Position numbers and translations under genes: made by a program
Part shown: positions 25,292 to 32,857 of the stretch, one piece after another
Layout of the letters: the number at the start of each line of letters is the position of its first letter
Position numbering within the stretch: the first letter of the stretch is position 1
Notes under the pieces: model-generated
What the model was told of the DNA's origin: nothing
What the model saw: only the letters and a program-made list of their open reading frames with translations
Database searches by the model: none
Assembly (NCBI GenBank): GCA_017416795.1
Contig: JAFQBD010000045.1
Location: forward strand, 1 to 32,857
Reading direction: 5' to 3'
From: Bacillota bacterium
GTDB taxonomy: Bacteria; Bacillota; Clostridia; Peptostreptococcales; Anaerovoracaceae
Length of the DNA: 32,857 nucleotides

Positions 25292-25321
25292 GGAGCCGAT
25301 AATTGTTATCGGCTCTTTATT
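25292..25321 (+). terminator. Terminator; second copy of the 30-bp flanking element
   Basis: It is identical over 30 bases to 21908-21937, with a 10-bp stem, TTG loop and TTTATT tail. The sequence just upstream (25263-25281) has a small GGTTT/AAACC hairpin. Confidence 0.88.
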
Positions 25322-25373
25322 TTATTGGTCATTAAAAAAACCTTATGTAGAACTGGAGTGAATGCCATAACTT

Positions 25374-25431
25374 TCATGAAATTCATGACAATGCGATAAT
25401 TGTTTACTCTGAAATCAGAGCATAGTATAAT
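25374..25431 (+). promoter_or_regulatory. Sigma-A promoter with a spacer inverted repeat and upstream TCATGA pair
   Basis: TTTACT (25403-25408) and TATAAT (25426-25431) are 17 bp apart. Within the spacer, CTCTGA and TCAGAG (25407-25420) form an inverted repeat. Two TCATGA motifs (25374-25379 and 25383-25388) lie just upstream. This suggests a regulated promoter. Confidence 0.65.
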
Positions 25432-25467
25432 ATTCTAAATCAGTGAATTTATGAAAGGAATTGTGGT

Positions 25468-27774
25468 ATGAGAAAGAAGATTATATCATGGATCACTATC
25501 ATAATGATGATGACAACGGTCTTCAGCGTGACTGCTTTCGCAGATACAGAGGTGGACAGAACTGCGCCTGCGTTAAAATCGATAGCTGTGATTGATGGGG
25601 ACAATGTAACTTCTGAAACAGAATGGGTGCAGGTGCAAATTGAAGCTGTTGAAGAAGGTACGGGAATATGTGCGGTAGAGCTTCGATTTGAGGGGTCAGA
25701 AACGACTTATTTTCATGATGTGAGAAACGGCGATGAAATGAATGGGGAATTGCTGTTTACAGGAACCCACACATTTCCTATTTGGATCCAAAATCATTTT
25801 GACATAGGAGTGTATCGTATAGAAAGCGTTCATTTGACTGACAGCAATGGGAACACAGCTTCTTATTATCTAAAAGAAGATACTTCGATTCGATCCGAAA
25901 ATGCTAAGATTACGGTAGTCGAGAATAAAGTTGTAGAAGAGTATGGTATATCAGTATCTGATATCAGCTTTTCCCCGTCAGACAATATAAACGCAGGAGA
26001 TAAACTTGCGATGACATTTACTATTGATGAAATCACAGCGCCGTTATATTATTTAGCGTTCGTATTTAAGAATAATGATACCGAAAACAGTTATCAGTTC
26101 GATCAGTATGTGAAAGACCTGTCCGTAGGGACACATACATTATATATAGATTTGAATAATGAAATCCCTACAGGAACTTTCAATCTAGATTATTTGCGAT
26201 TTCATTATGGCATAGGGGAAAAGGAATACAGCACTGAATTTACATATGACGATGATCCGGACTTTTTCGATGCAATTTCTATAACGGTAACAGAATCGAC
26301 ACTAAACGGCAAACCGTTGGAACTTACCAATGTGGAGGTGAACAGCAAGGACTTGACAGCACCTGCAGTCCTGACCTTGACAATGGATTTTAATACTAAC
26401 GGAAACACATTGTACTGGGCAGACGTAGCTTTTGAAACAGATTATGGGAAAATCATAAATTATGAGAATCTTAGGATCAAAGAGAAAGATGGACGCTACT
26501 ATGTAAACATTCCAATGAGCCCGTTTTCAGCAGAAGGTGAGCTGAAATTAGAAATGATTTGTATACAGGAAGTTCAATATATATCTGATACAGGTCCTGA
26601 TGAGATAAATTACTACAATAGGCATCTTTATGACTTTTTCTCAAATGCAGATATCAACTTAAAAACTCAATATGATATCACGTATTTCGGTTCATTAGGA
26701 AATGCTGCAGCACTTGAAGCTGTCAGAAATCTTGAAGAGGGGCAGACCGCTGTTTTAGATTGCAGGTATTATAAGACAGTGAGCAAAGACTACTTCCTGG
26801 CTATCGCAGGCAAGGATGTGACCTTAGCTTTGATAGATGAAAATGTCCAGTGGGTATTTAATGGCAAGAATGTTTCTAAATCAAAGTGCAAGGCTATAAA
26901 TATCTCTTCGACGATAAAGGTTGTTGACGGAGCACCTTATGGATACGCTTCAGATACAAAGATCGCTCTGTTGATTTTTAGGAACAATGGAGAACTTCCA
27001 GGCGAAGTTGATATGAGAGTCGACCACGAATATCTTGCTGAAAAGTATAATTTCAACAAAACAAATATGAAACTCACATATCTTGATGCGAATAATAATG
27101 CCTTTCTTGAAGATTCGGATGTAGATGTCGCAGGAGATGATTATTATGAATATGAAGTAGATCATAACTCCACATTTGCTCTTTCTAAGAACAAAGCTAA
27201 GATTGGCAAGCCAAAAATCACCGAAGTTCCCAGAAATCTTAGTTCCACCAAAATCAAATGGAGCAAAACATCAGGGAACGGCTATTATGTTTATCGAGCC
27301 ACATCAAAAAACGGCAAATTCAAGAAAATCAAGACGATCAAGTCTAGAAATACTACAGAGTATGTAGATTACAATGTTAAGACAGGCAAATCATATTATT
27401 ACAAGGTAAAGCCATATTCAAAATATAAGAGTTACAATAGCACGGCCAAGACCAGTTCTGTGATCAAAGTTAAACCGAGGCTGGCAACTCCTACAATAAC
27501 AAGCTGCAAGAAAGTAAGCAGCAAAACACAGATCAAAGTTAAATGGAGCAGCATCAACTGGTCTAAAGCAAATCAAAAATCACGTTATTATGTATACCGT
27601 TCAACAAGCAAAAACGGAACATACAAAAAAATAGCAACTGTTAACGGCTCACGCTCTTATGTAGACAAGAAAGTCAAGAAGAATAAGACATACTACTATA
27701 AGGTCAAGGCTGTACATAAAAAATACAACTCTTACAGCAGTAATAGAAGCGGATATAAATATTGTAAATTATAA
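25468..27774 (+). CDS. Secreted Ig-like/FnIII protein, function unknown
   Basis: This encodes 768 residues, with ATG 25468 eight bases after AAAGGA. A signal peptide (MRKKIISWITIIMMM..., cleavage after AFA, about residue 25) precedes three beta-sandwich-like segments (about 30-125, 145-265, 270-400) with phrases such as DRTAPALKSI and LTDSNGNTASY typical of bacterial Ig-like domains. A region at about 400-580 contains LDANNNAFLEDSDVDV, an acidic and possibly calcium-binding stretch, and ends in a HNSTFALSK segment often seen before surface tails. Two Lys/Tyr-rich FnIII domains finish it (about 580-672 and 673-768). No enzyme motif is seen. It has its own promoter and lies 51 bp upstream of galE with no obvious terminator between, so readthrough into galE is possible. 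Confidence 0.86.
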   Translation: MRKKIISWITIIMMMTTVFSVTAFADTEVDRTAPALKSIAVIDGDNVTSETEWVQVQIEAVEEGTGICAVELRFEGSETTYFHDVRNGDEMNGELLFTGTHTFPIWIQNHFDIGVYRIESVHLTDSNGNTASYYLKEDTSIRSENAKITVVENKVVEEYGISVSDISFSPSDNINAGDKLAMTFTIDEITAPLYYLAFVFKNNDTENSYQFDQYVKDLSVGTHTLYIDLNNEIPTGTFNLDYLRFHYGIGEKEYSTEFTYDDDPDFFDAISITVTESTLNGKPLELTNVEVNSKDLTAPAVLTLTMDFNTNGNTLYWADVAFETDYGKIINYENLRIKEKDGRYYVNIPMSPFSAEGELKLEMICIQEVQYISDTGPDEINYYNRHLYDFFSNADINLKTQYDITYFGSLGNAAALEAVRNLEEGQTAVLDCRYYKTVSKDYFLAIAGKDVTLALIDENVQWVFNGKNVSKSKCKAINISSTIKVVDGAPYGYASDTKIALLIFRNNGELPGEVDMRVDHEYLAEKYNFNKTNMKLTYLDANNNAFLEDSDVDVAGDDYYEYEVDHNSTFALSKNKAKIGKPKITEVPRNLSSTKIKWSKTSGNGYYVYRATSKNGKFKKIKTIKSRNTTEYVDYNVKTGKSYYYKVKPYSKYKSYNSTAKTSSVIKVKPRLATPTITSCKKVSSKTQIKVKWSSINWSKANQKSRYYVYRSTSKNGTYKKIATVNGSRSYVDKKVKKNKTYYYKVKAVHKKYNSYSSNRSGYKYCKL

Positions 27775-27825
27775 TGAATATGGTATTTGATCATAAAGAA
27801 AAAAGTTGGGAGTGCGGATAATGCT

Positions 27826-28866
27826 ATGTCAATATTAGTATTAGGTGGAGCCGGTTATATCGGCTCCCATACTGTTTATAAGTTAATAGAAGAAGGTCAC
27901 GATGTAGTAGTCGCAGATAATCTGCAGACAGGTCATATCGAAGCCGTGCATCCTAAGGTTCGCTTTTATGAAGGCGATATCAGGGACCGTAAGTTTCTTG
28001 ATGAACTGTTTGATAAAGAACATGCTGCAGGAACGACGAACGGCGGGCAGAAGATAGACGGAGTGATACATTTTGCCGCTAATTCGCTGGTAGCAGAGAG
28101 TATGCGTGAGCCTTTGAAGTATTATGAAAATAATCTTTATGGGACTATGGTGCTGCTGGGAGTTATGGTCGACCATGGGATTTCAAATCTTGTATTTTCA
28201 TCTACGGCAGCAGTATATGGTGAGCCTTCTCCCGACAAGATCCCGATACTTGAAGATGCGCCGACTCGTCCGAAGAATGTCTATGGTGAAACTAAACTTG
28301 CCATGGAGAAGATGATAGAGTGGACAGCGAAAGCCCATGGATTGAATTATGTAGCACTCAGATACTTCAATGCTTGTGGGGCGCTTGATTTAACCGGAAG
28401 CGGTTGTGAATCTTTCATGATCGGCGAAGCCCATGATCCGGAAACTCATCTTATACCGCTGGTGCTTCAGGTGCCTAACGGTAAGCGAGAGTCGATTTCG
28501 GTGTTTGGTGATGATTATCCGACTGCAGACGGGACTTGTATCAGAGATTATATCCATGTGATGGATCTTGCTCAGGCGCATGTGCTGGCGATGAAGTATT
28601 TGGTGAACGACGGTGATAGCGATGTTTTCAACCTTGGTAACGGCAGGGGATTCTCAGTAGCTAAAATAATCGAACATGCACGCCATGTGACAGGACATCC
28701 TATTCCTGCGGTTATCGAGCCGAGACGGGCAGGTGATCCGGCAGTTTTGGTTGCATCCAACGAGAAAGCGCATAAGATACTGGGCTGGCAGCCGGAATAT
28801 ACTGATATCGAAGATATCATCCGCACTGCATGGCAGTGGCATGAAAACCATCCTGATGGTTACTAA
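27826..28866 (+). CDS. galE: UDP-glucose 4-epimerase
   Basis: This encodes 346 residues and interconverts UDP-galactose and UDP-glucose with bound NAD in the cytoplasm (Leloir pathway). ATG 27826 was chosen over the TTG at 27787 because the family starts with M-x-ILVLGG; the ribosome site is weak. Visible features are the NAD-binding GGAGYIG (7-13), SST at 125-127, catalytic Tyr153 and Lys157 in YGETK, an RYFNACGA segment and an NLGNGRGFSV segment. Length is typical. A stem-loop in codons 8-14 (GGAGCCG/CGGCTCC) lies close to the start and might affect translation. The 3' end overlaps the convergent Spo0A-like gene by 50 bp. Context with galK and a GH2 fusion supports galactose use. Confidence 0.95.
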   Translation: MSILVLGGAGYIGSHTVYKLIEEGHDVVVADNLQTGHIEAVHPKVRFYEGDIRDRKFLDELFDKEHAAGTTNGGQKIDGVIHFAANSLVAESMREPLKYYENNLYGTMVLLGVMVDHGISNLVFSSTAAVYGEPSPDKIPILEDAPTRPKNVYGETKLAMEKMIEWTAKAHGLNYVALRYFNACGALDLTGSGCESFMIGEAHDPETHLIPLVLQVPNGKRESISVFGDDYPTADGTCIRDYIHVMDLAQAHVLAMKYLVNDGDSDVFNLGNGRGFSVAKIIEHARHVTGHPIPAVIEPRRAGDPAVLVASNEKAHKILGWQPEYTDIEDIIRTAWQWHENHPDGY

Positions 28867-29194
28867 TAACATATACAGCAAGAATAGCCAGGAACTCACT
28901 AGTTCCCGGCTTTTTCTTTATTTCGTGCATCGCCATTTCTGAGATGAGCTGCGGATTTCTTTCCCAGGCAATATCTCGGATCTTGGCGATGTTTTTTCGC
29001 ACATTATCCGGAGAGGTGTTATACTTGGCAGCCACTTCAGGATAGATGAAGTTAGTTACTGACTGCAGTTTTTCAGGAGCGGCTACTGCCAGCTCCACTG
29101 CATGAACTGTCTGATAGAAACCGTCGTAATTGGCAGTGATACCGAGGCGGCATAAGATGCGTATCACTTCATCGATTCTACTGATGCTGTGCAT
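28817..29194 (-). CDS. Stand-alone Spo0A C-terminal-like DNA-binding protein
   Basis: This encodes 125 residues and lacks any receiver domain. It resembles the Spo0A C-terminal effector domain (trans-activation and 0A-box binding): a GITANYDGFYQTVHAVELA segment like the family GxxGYxYL-x-x-AI, then FIYPEVAAKYNTSPDNVRKN and IRDIAWERN (about 50-80), matching the LYP-x-IA-x-KY-x-T-x-x-x-VERAIRHAIE-x-AW pattern. ATG 29194 shares one base with the stop of the upstream XRE gene (TGATG) and has GGAGGTGAT before it; the longer in-frame start at 29215 is less likely. The pair is translationally coupled. Its 3' end overlaps galE and contains the galE terminator. It probably regulates nearby sugar genes, which is inference. 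Confidence 0.8.
   Translation of the reverse strand: MHSISRIDEVIRILCRLGITANYDGFYQTVHAVELAVAAPEKLQSVTNFIYPEVAAKYNTSPDNVRKNIAKIRDIAWERNPQLISEMAMHEIKKKPGTSEFLAILAVYVISNHQDGFHATAMQCG
28887..28920 (+). terminator. galE terminator, located inside the convergent gene
   Basis: GCC-A-GGAACT pairs with AGTTCC-C-GGC (28887-28910) around CACT and is followed by TTTTTCTTTA. It terminates only plus-strand transcripts, since the minus side has no T-run. Confidence 0.88.
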
Positions 29195-29529
29195 CACTCT
29201 GACATCACCTCCCATATCTCAGCAATGAGGGAGGCTATCTTATCACTTTTCTCCGGAGGAAGCTCCGCAAGCCAATAACCGACCCATTGGATCTGCTTGA
29301 GGACTATCAGTTTGTCGGGAAGGTCAGCATCGTTTATCAGCATGTCCAGACTGATATCCAGAGCTTTTGAAATACGGATCACAGTATCAAGCGTAGTGTT
29401 GCCGTCTTTCATCACATTTCTCAATGTTGCTTCGGGAATGTCCAGTTCGCTTGACAGCTGTTTTGTTGTAAGGTTTTTAGCAGCTTTATAGCTTCTTAAG
29501 TTTCGTGCAAGATGATTGTACTCTTTCAT
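29194..29529 (-). CDS. XRE (Cro/C1-type) helix-turn-helix regulator
   Basis: This encodes 111 residues. ATG 29529 follows AAGGAG with 8-base spacing; the TTG at 29547 was rejected. Residues about 8-65 form a Cro/C1-type domain: NLTTKQLSSELDIPEATLRN is the helix-turn-helix, then GNTTLDTVIRISKALDISLD. The C-terminal ~45 residues are helical with an ELPPEKSDKIASLI segment. It is the first gene of a coupled pair with the Spo0A-C-like gene and is transcribed away from galK. This is a common layout for a local regulator of the divergent galK promoter. The effector is unknown. Confidence 0.85.
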   Translation of the reverse strand: MKEYNHLARNLRSYKAAKNLTTKQLSSELDIPEATLRNVMKDGNTTLDTVIRISKALDISLDMLINDADLPDKLIVLKQIQWVGYWLAELPPEKSDKIASLIAEIWEVMSE

Positions 29530-29681
29530 TTCTATTCTCCTTTTCAAAATACCTTACTGTAATGTCTGTTTATAGAATAATCCATAAATATGAACTAAAG
29601 GGGTGCGAGAATTGGTACTTGCGGTGCGGGATTTGGTCAATGATCTTAAATCGACTTATTGATGGTAATGAACTGTGCTCT

Positions 29682-29709
29682 TTGAAGAAAGCGTGATAGA
29701 TGGTATAAT
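29682..29709 (+). promoter_or_regulatory. Extended -10 promoter of galK and the fusion gene
   Basis: TTGAAG (29682-29687) lies 16 bp before TATAAT (29704-29709), and TGG precedes TATAAT, giving an extended -10. It lies in the divergent spacer 29530-29764, which holds no gene that I can support. Confidence 0.75.
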
Positions 29710-29764
29710 TGTTTACGGATGAAATAGATGTTTATATCAAGAAATCATATTCATGGAGACAATG

Positions 29765-30979
29765 ATGATTATTGCAAAACAAAAGAGTGCTCTTAATGAT
29801 AGATTCATAAAGCAGTTTGGCATTTACCCGTCTTTATTGATTTCAGCTGCCGGGCGTACTGAACTTGGTGGCAATCATACGGATCATCAGAACGGACAGG
29901 TGATTGCTGCGGCAGTAGATCTGCAGGTGAGTGCGGCAGTGACCGGCGGGGGTGTACCTGATGAGGCTAACGAGTTGGGCAGCCTTGTGGAGATCTATTC
30001 CGAAGGCTTCGGCCTTATTGAGCTAGACATTACCGACTTATCGCCTCTTGAAGACGAAGTGGGTACTACGGCAGCACTGGTTCGAGGTGTTTTGGCAGGT
30101 CTTAAAGATCAGGGCTTCAAGGTCGGAGGGTTCAAGGCGTATATAACAAGCGATGTGCCTCCGGGATCGGGACTATCTTCCTCGGCTGCATTCGAAGTTT
30201 TGATCGGTCGTATCCAGTCGGAGCTCTATAACGACGGCAGTGTTTCTCCTGTCGAGTTGGCTCGTATCGGCAGGTTCGCAGAGAACGAGTATTTCGGTAA
30301 ACCGTGTGGACTGATGGATCAGATGGCAAGTGCCTTTGGAGGTATCATCTACATCGACTTCGCATACGATGACTGTCCGATAATAGAAGAGATAGATTTT
30401 GATTTCGATAAATGTGGGTACAAACTGTGTATCACTAATACAGGCGGATCTCATGCTGATCTGACTGATGAATATGCGGCTGTCCCTGCTGAGATGAGCG
30501 CAGTGGCTGAACTGTTCGGTCAGGAAAAATTGCGCGGTATAACTACGGAGCAGATCCTTGAGAAAGCGACGGATATCAGAGATAAAGCCGGGGACAGAGC
30601 GCTGCTGCGCGCTTTGCATTTCGCAGGAGAGACCGAGAGGGCGAAGGCGCAGGCCGAAGCCTTGAAAGACGGCGACTTTGGAGAATTCTTAAGGCTTGTG
30701 AAGGAATCAGGGGATTCGTCGTACAAGCTGCTTCAGAATATATATGTGGCTGACAAATCAGGTATCCAGAGCATAGCCGTAGGCCTGGCAATGAGCGAAG
30801 CCGTTCTTGGAGAAGACGGAGTGTGCAGAGTCCACGGAGGAGGATTCGCAGGAACTATACAGGCATTCGTTAAGGACGATGCCGTTGACAGATACAGGGA
30901 GGCGATGGATAAGCTATTCGGCGACGGTGCATGCAAGGTGCTGCGTATCGGACGAGATAATGTAGACGATGAATGCTGA
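29765..30979 (+). CDS. galK: Galactokinase-family sugar kinase (divergent signature)
   Basis: This encodes 404 residues from ATG 29765, six bases after GGAG. In-frame ATGs at 29753 and 29762 are alternatives. It is a GHMP-superfamily kinase that phosphorylates galactose with ATP. Motif 1 reads AAGRTELGGNHTDH (28-41) where classical galactokinase has GRVNLIGEHTDY: Asn37 replaces the sugar-contacting Glu, while His38 and Asp40 are kept. Motif 2 is VPPGSGLSSSAAFEV. Catalytic-base Asp185 sits in CGLMDQMASAFGG. Motif 3 is RVHGGGFAGTIQAF. The length is near the usual 380-400. It is followed 21 bp later by the MFS-GH2 fusion gene, so it is probably in one operon with it. The sugar may be galactose or a related sugar; context favours galactose. 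Confidence 0.88.
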   Translation: MIIAKQKSALNDRFIKQFGIYPSLLISAAGRTELGGNHTDHQNGQVIAAAVDLQVSAAVTGGGVPDEANELGSLVEIYSEGFGLIELDITDLSPLEDEVGTTAALVRGVLAGLKDQGFKVGGFKAYITSDVPPGSGLSSSAAFEVLIGRIQSELYNDGSVSPVELARIGRFAENEYFGKPCGLMDQMASAFGGIIYIDFAYDDCPIIEEIDFDFDKCGYKLCITNTGGSHADLTDEYAAVPAEMSAVAELFGQEKLRGITTEQILEKATDIRDKAGDRALLRALHFAGETERAKAQAEALKDGDFGEFLRLVKESGDSSYKLLQNIYVADKSGIQSIAVGLAMSEAVLGEDGVCRVHGGGFAGTIQAFVKDDAVDRYREAMDKLFGDGACKVLRIGRDNVDDEC

Positions 30980-31000
30980 TAGAGAATTGGAGAATTTGTA

Positions 31001-32857
31001 ATGACTAAACCAAACAAGAAATTCTGGATAGCACTGGTGCTGTTTGGCCTTGTGGGTCAGGTGGCATGGGTAGTTGAGAACATGTATCTCAACGTGTTCA
31101 TATATAAGATGTTCCATGCGTCGGCGGCGCAGATAGCTATGATGGTAAGTGCTTCGGCAGTTGCGGCGGCTGTGACTACTATTTTGATGGGCGCGTTGTC
31201 AGACAGAGTGGGCAAGAGAAAGATATTTATCTGCGGCGGTTATCTCGTATGGGGCGTGACCATCATGGCTTTTGGTCTAGTGAAGATGGATGTGCTTACG
31301 CCTATATTTGGAGGTGTGGCGGAAGCTGCAGCGGCAGGGGTGAGTATCGTTATCGTGCTGGACTGTGTGATGACGTTCTTTGGCTCTACTGCCAATGATG
31401 CAGCATATAATGCCTGGCTGACTGACTCGGGAAACGACTCCAACAGAGGAAAGATAGAAGGTATCAACGCCATGATGCCGCTGGTGGCGATACTTGTCGT
31501 ATTCGGCGGATTCATGGGATTCGATCTTGATCAGGCGGGAAGCTGGACCGTGATATTTACTATCATCGGTGCAGTTGTACTGGTGATCGGTGTGCTTGGA
31601 TTCTTCCTGGTTGAAGATGTGGATATTTCAGATGCTGATGAGCTGGCGGATGGTGATGGCGAAAAGAAGCTGTCTTATTGGGATAATCTGCGTTACAGCT
31701 TCAGACCGTCTGTTTTCCTGAAGAATAAACTGCTTTATGCAGTGATTGGAGCATTTGCTGTATTCAATATCTCGATACAAGTGTTCATGCCATATCTAAT
31801 CGTATATTACGAGCAGAGCCTGCAGATGAGCGGATACGTATTGATATTGGCACCGGCTGTTATTCTGGCAGCGATTTTCACGGCAGTGTACGGTCGACTG
31901 TATGACCAGCTGGGGTTCAAGATGAGTGTAGTTCCGGTGATGATAATACTGGCTCTCGGATATATCGTATTGTTCTGTTTCAAGACGACAGCACCTGTAT
32001 TTATCGGTTCTGTCCTCATGATGTGCGGATATCTTGCCGGCATGGCAGTGTTTGGGGCCATGATCAGATCGAGGATCCCCCTTCATATGGCAGGTCGTTT
32101 CCAGGGCGTGCGTATCATCGGGCAAGTGCTGATACCTGGAGTTATCGGACCTGCTATAGGAGCTTATGTGCTGCGTGATGCGGAGCAGATAGCAAACAAC
32201 GACGGGACATATTCATTCCTGCCTAATGAAGGCATATTCATGGCAGCTCTGCTGGTACTGGTAGTACTGGCTGTATGTGTGTACGGTATTTTCGTGATGA
32301 TGCGAGTAGGTCATAACGATCTGTTGACTGAAGCGGGGGAGAGACTGCTGGCAGCGGAAGACGAGAAGATGTCGGCAGGCGACGCCGACGATGAGCAAGC
32401 CGGATGTGGCTCGTTCGCTGACAGCTGGGACGTATATCCTCGTCCCCAGATGAAGAGAGACAAATACATGATCCTCAAAGACGGCTGGACACTCGATGGC
32501 AAACCGATCAGGATGCCGTTCCCGTCGCAGTCCATACTTTCGGGATTTGAAGGCAAAGTAGGAGACGAACTTACATACGAAACAACATTCAGCATACCTG
32601 AAGATTTTACGAAAGAGCGCGTTTTGCTCAACTTCGGTGCAGTAGACCAGATAGCAGAAGTCTGGATAGACGATAAGCATGCAGGAAGCCATGAAGGCGG
32701 ATACCTGCCTTTTACATTAGATATAACTGAGCTTGTCAGCGGAGCGAAAGACGCCGAAGGCGAAGAAATCGGCGGAACAGCTCACAAGCTGACAGTTAAA
32801 GTCACTGACAAGCTGGATAAGAAATATCCTTACGGCAAGCAGACTAAGAAACGCGGC
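31001..32857 (+). CDS. MFS transporter fused to GH2 beta-galactosidase-like enzyme (3' end missing)
   Basis: The frame is open for 619 codons from ATG 31001 (GGAGA 7 bases upstream) to the window end with no stop, by my own translation. Residues 1 to about 440 are a 12-helix-type major facilitator with GALSDRVGKRK (about 67-77) between helices 2 and 3, an early acidic WVVEN and a second-half YGRLYDQLGFK loop. A short acidic linker (about 445-470) follows. From about 480 the sequence matches the N-terminal sugar-binding domain of GH2 glycosidases: DGWTLDGKPI, FPSQSI, LNFGAVDQ (about 543), HEGGYLPFTLDIT (about 565) and YPYGKQ (about 610). The catalytic GH2 barrel should lie beyond the window. 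If helix 12 ends in the cytoplasm, the enzyme would hydrolyse the sugar as it enters, feeding GalK and GalE. Confidence 0.82.
   Translation, partial: MTKPNKKFWIALVLFGLVGQVAWVVENMYLNVFIYKMFHASAAQIAMMVSASAVAAAVTTILMGALSDRVGKRKIFICGGYLVWGVTIMAFGLVKMDVLTPIFGGVAEAAAAGVSIVIVLDCVMTFFGSTANDAAYNAWLTDSGNDSNRGKIEGINAMMPLVAILVVFGGFMGFDLDQAGSWTVIFTIIGAVVLVIGVLGFFLVEDVDISDADELADGDGEKKLSYWDNLRYSFRPSVFLKNKLLYAVIGAFAVFNISIQVFMPYLIVYYEQSLQMSGYVLILAPAVILAAIFTAVYGRLYDQLGFKMSVVPVMIILALGYIVLFCFKTTAPVFIGSVLMMCGYLAGMAVFGAMIRSRIPLHMAGRFQGVRIIGQVLIPGVIGPAIGAYVLRDAEQIANNDGTYSFLPNEGIFMAALLVLVVLAVCVYGIFVMMRVGHNDLLTEAGERLLAAEDEKMSAGDADDEQAGCGSFADSWDVYPRPQMKRDKYMILKDGWTLDGKPIRMPFPSQSILSGFEGKVGDELTYETTFSIPEDFTKERVLLNFGAVDQIAEVWIDDKHAGSHEGGYLPFTLDITELVSGAKDAEGEEIGGTAHKLTVKVTDKLDKKYPYGKQTKKRG

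Noticed and set aside
27847..27867. Terminator-like hairpin GGAGCCG/CGGCTCC
   Set aside because: It encodes the NAD-binding GAGYIGS of galE and has no T-run; the likeness to the 30-bp terminators is chance or only a local mRNA fold.
29505..29696. Small plus-strand frame in the galK upstream region
   Set aside because: It overlaps the promoter and the XRE gene start, with no ribosome site or recognisable product.
30173..30619. Minus-strand 148-codon frame opposite galK
   Set aside because: It is the shadow of a well-supported gene, with no domain or ribosome site.
32213..32692. Minus-strand 159-codon frame opposite the fusion linker
   Set aside because: The plus strand codes continuously for MFS and GH2 motifs here, and the minus frame has no family features.

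Overview
The window looks like a chromosomal stretch of a low-GC, Gram-positive anaerobe of the Clostridia (Eubacteriales; Anaerovoracaceae- or Lachnospiraceae-like). The evidence is consensus sigma-A promoters, strong GGAGG-type ribosome sites, very large secreted proteins ending in Tyr/Lys-rich fibronectin III tails, a CotH-family protein, a Spo0A C-terminal-like regulator and a Leloir/beta-galactoside block. The family placement is inference.

Region 1 (1-21898) is a surface/secreted-protein locus. It starts inside a giant gene made of about 23 Cys-rich tandem repeats plus three FnIII domains (1-3818). An AT-rich membrane-protein block follows (3904-5346): an Lgt-like gene split by a frame change exactly at a T-TTT-TTA slippery heptamer, overlapping a gene that resembles Pyr4/PaxB-type membrane terpene cyclases. 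Four signal-peptide proteins come next: a 2867-aa phosphodiester-glycosidase (NAGPA-like) protein, a transglutaminase-like/BspA-like protein, a CotH-kinase-family protein and a small FnIII protein. Most carry the same C-terminal Lys/Tyr-rich modules, and none has an LPXTG anchor.

Region 2 (about 21908-25321) is an AT-rich accessory cassette bounded by two identical 30-bp terminator repeats. It encodes a C-N hydrolase (nitrilase-fold) protein with an unknown N-terminal domain, a winged-helix protein and a small all-helical protein. The last two have their own promoter and a candidate operator. This is the best candidate for an undescribed system; a defence or stress role is only a hypothesis.

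Region 3 (25468-27774) is another secreted Ig-like/FnIII protein with its own promoter. Region 4 (27826-32857) handles beta-galactosides: galE, then on the minus strand an XRE regulator translationally coupled to a stand-alone Spo0A-C-like protein, then a promoter driving a divergent galactokinase and a partial gene. That last gene is one uninterrupted frame fusing an MFS transporter to the start of a GH2 beta-galactosidase-like enzyme. The proposed logic is import and hydrolysis by the fusion, phosphorylation by GalK and epimerisation by GalE; no galT is visible.

I saw no tRNA, rRNA, CRISPR array, insertion sequence or replication origin. No stretch longer than 300 bases lacks a gene.
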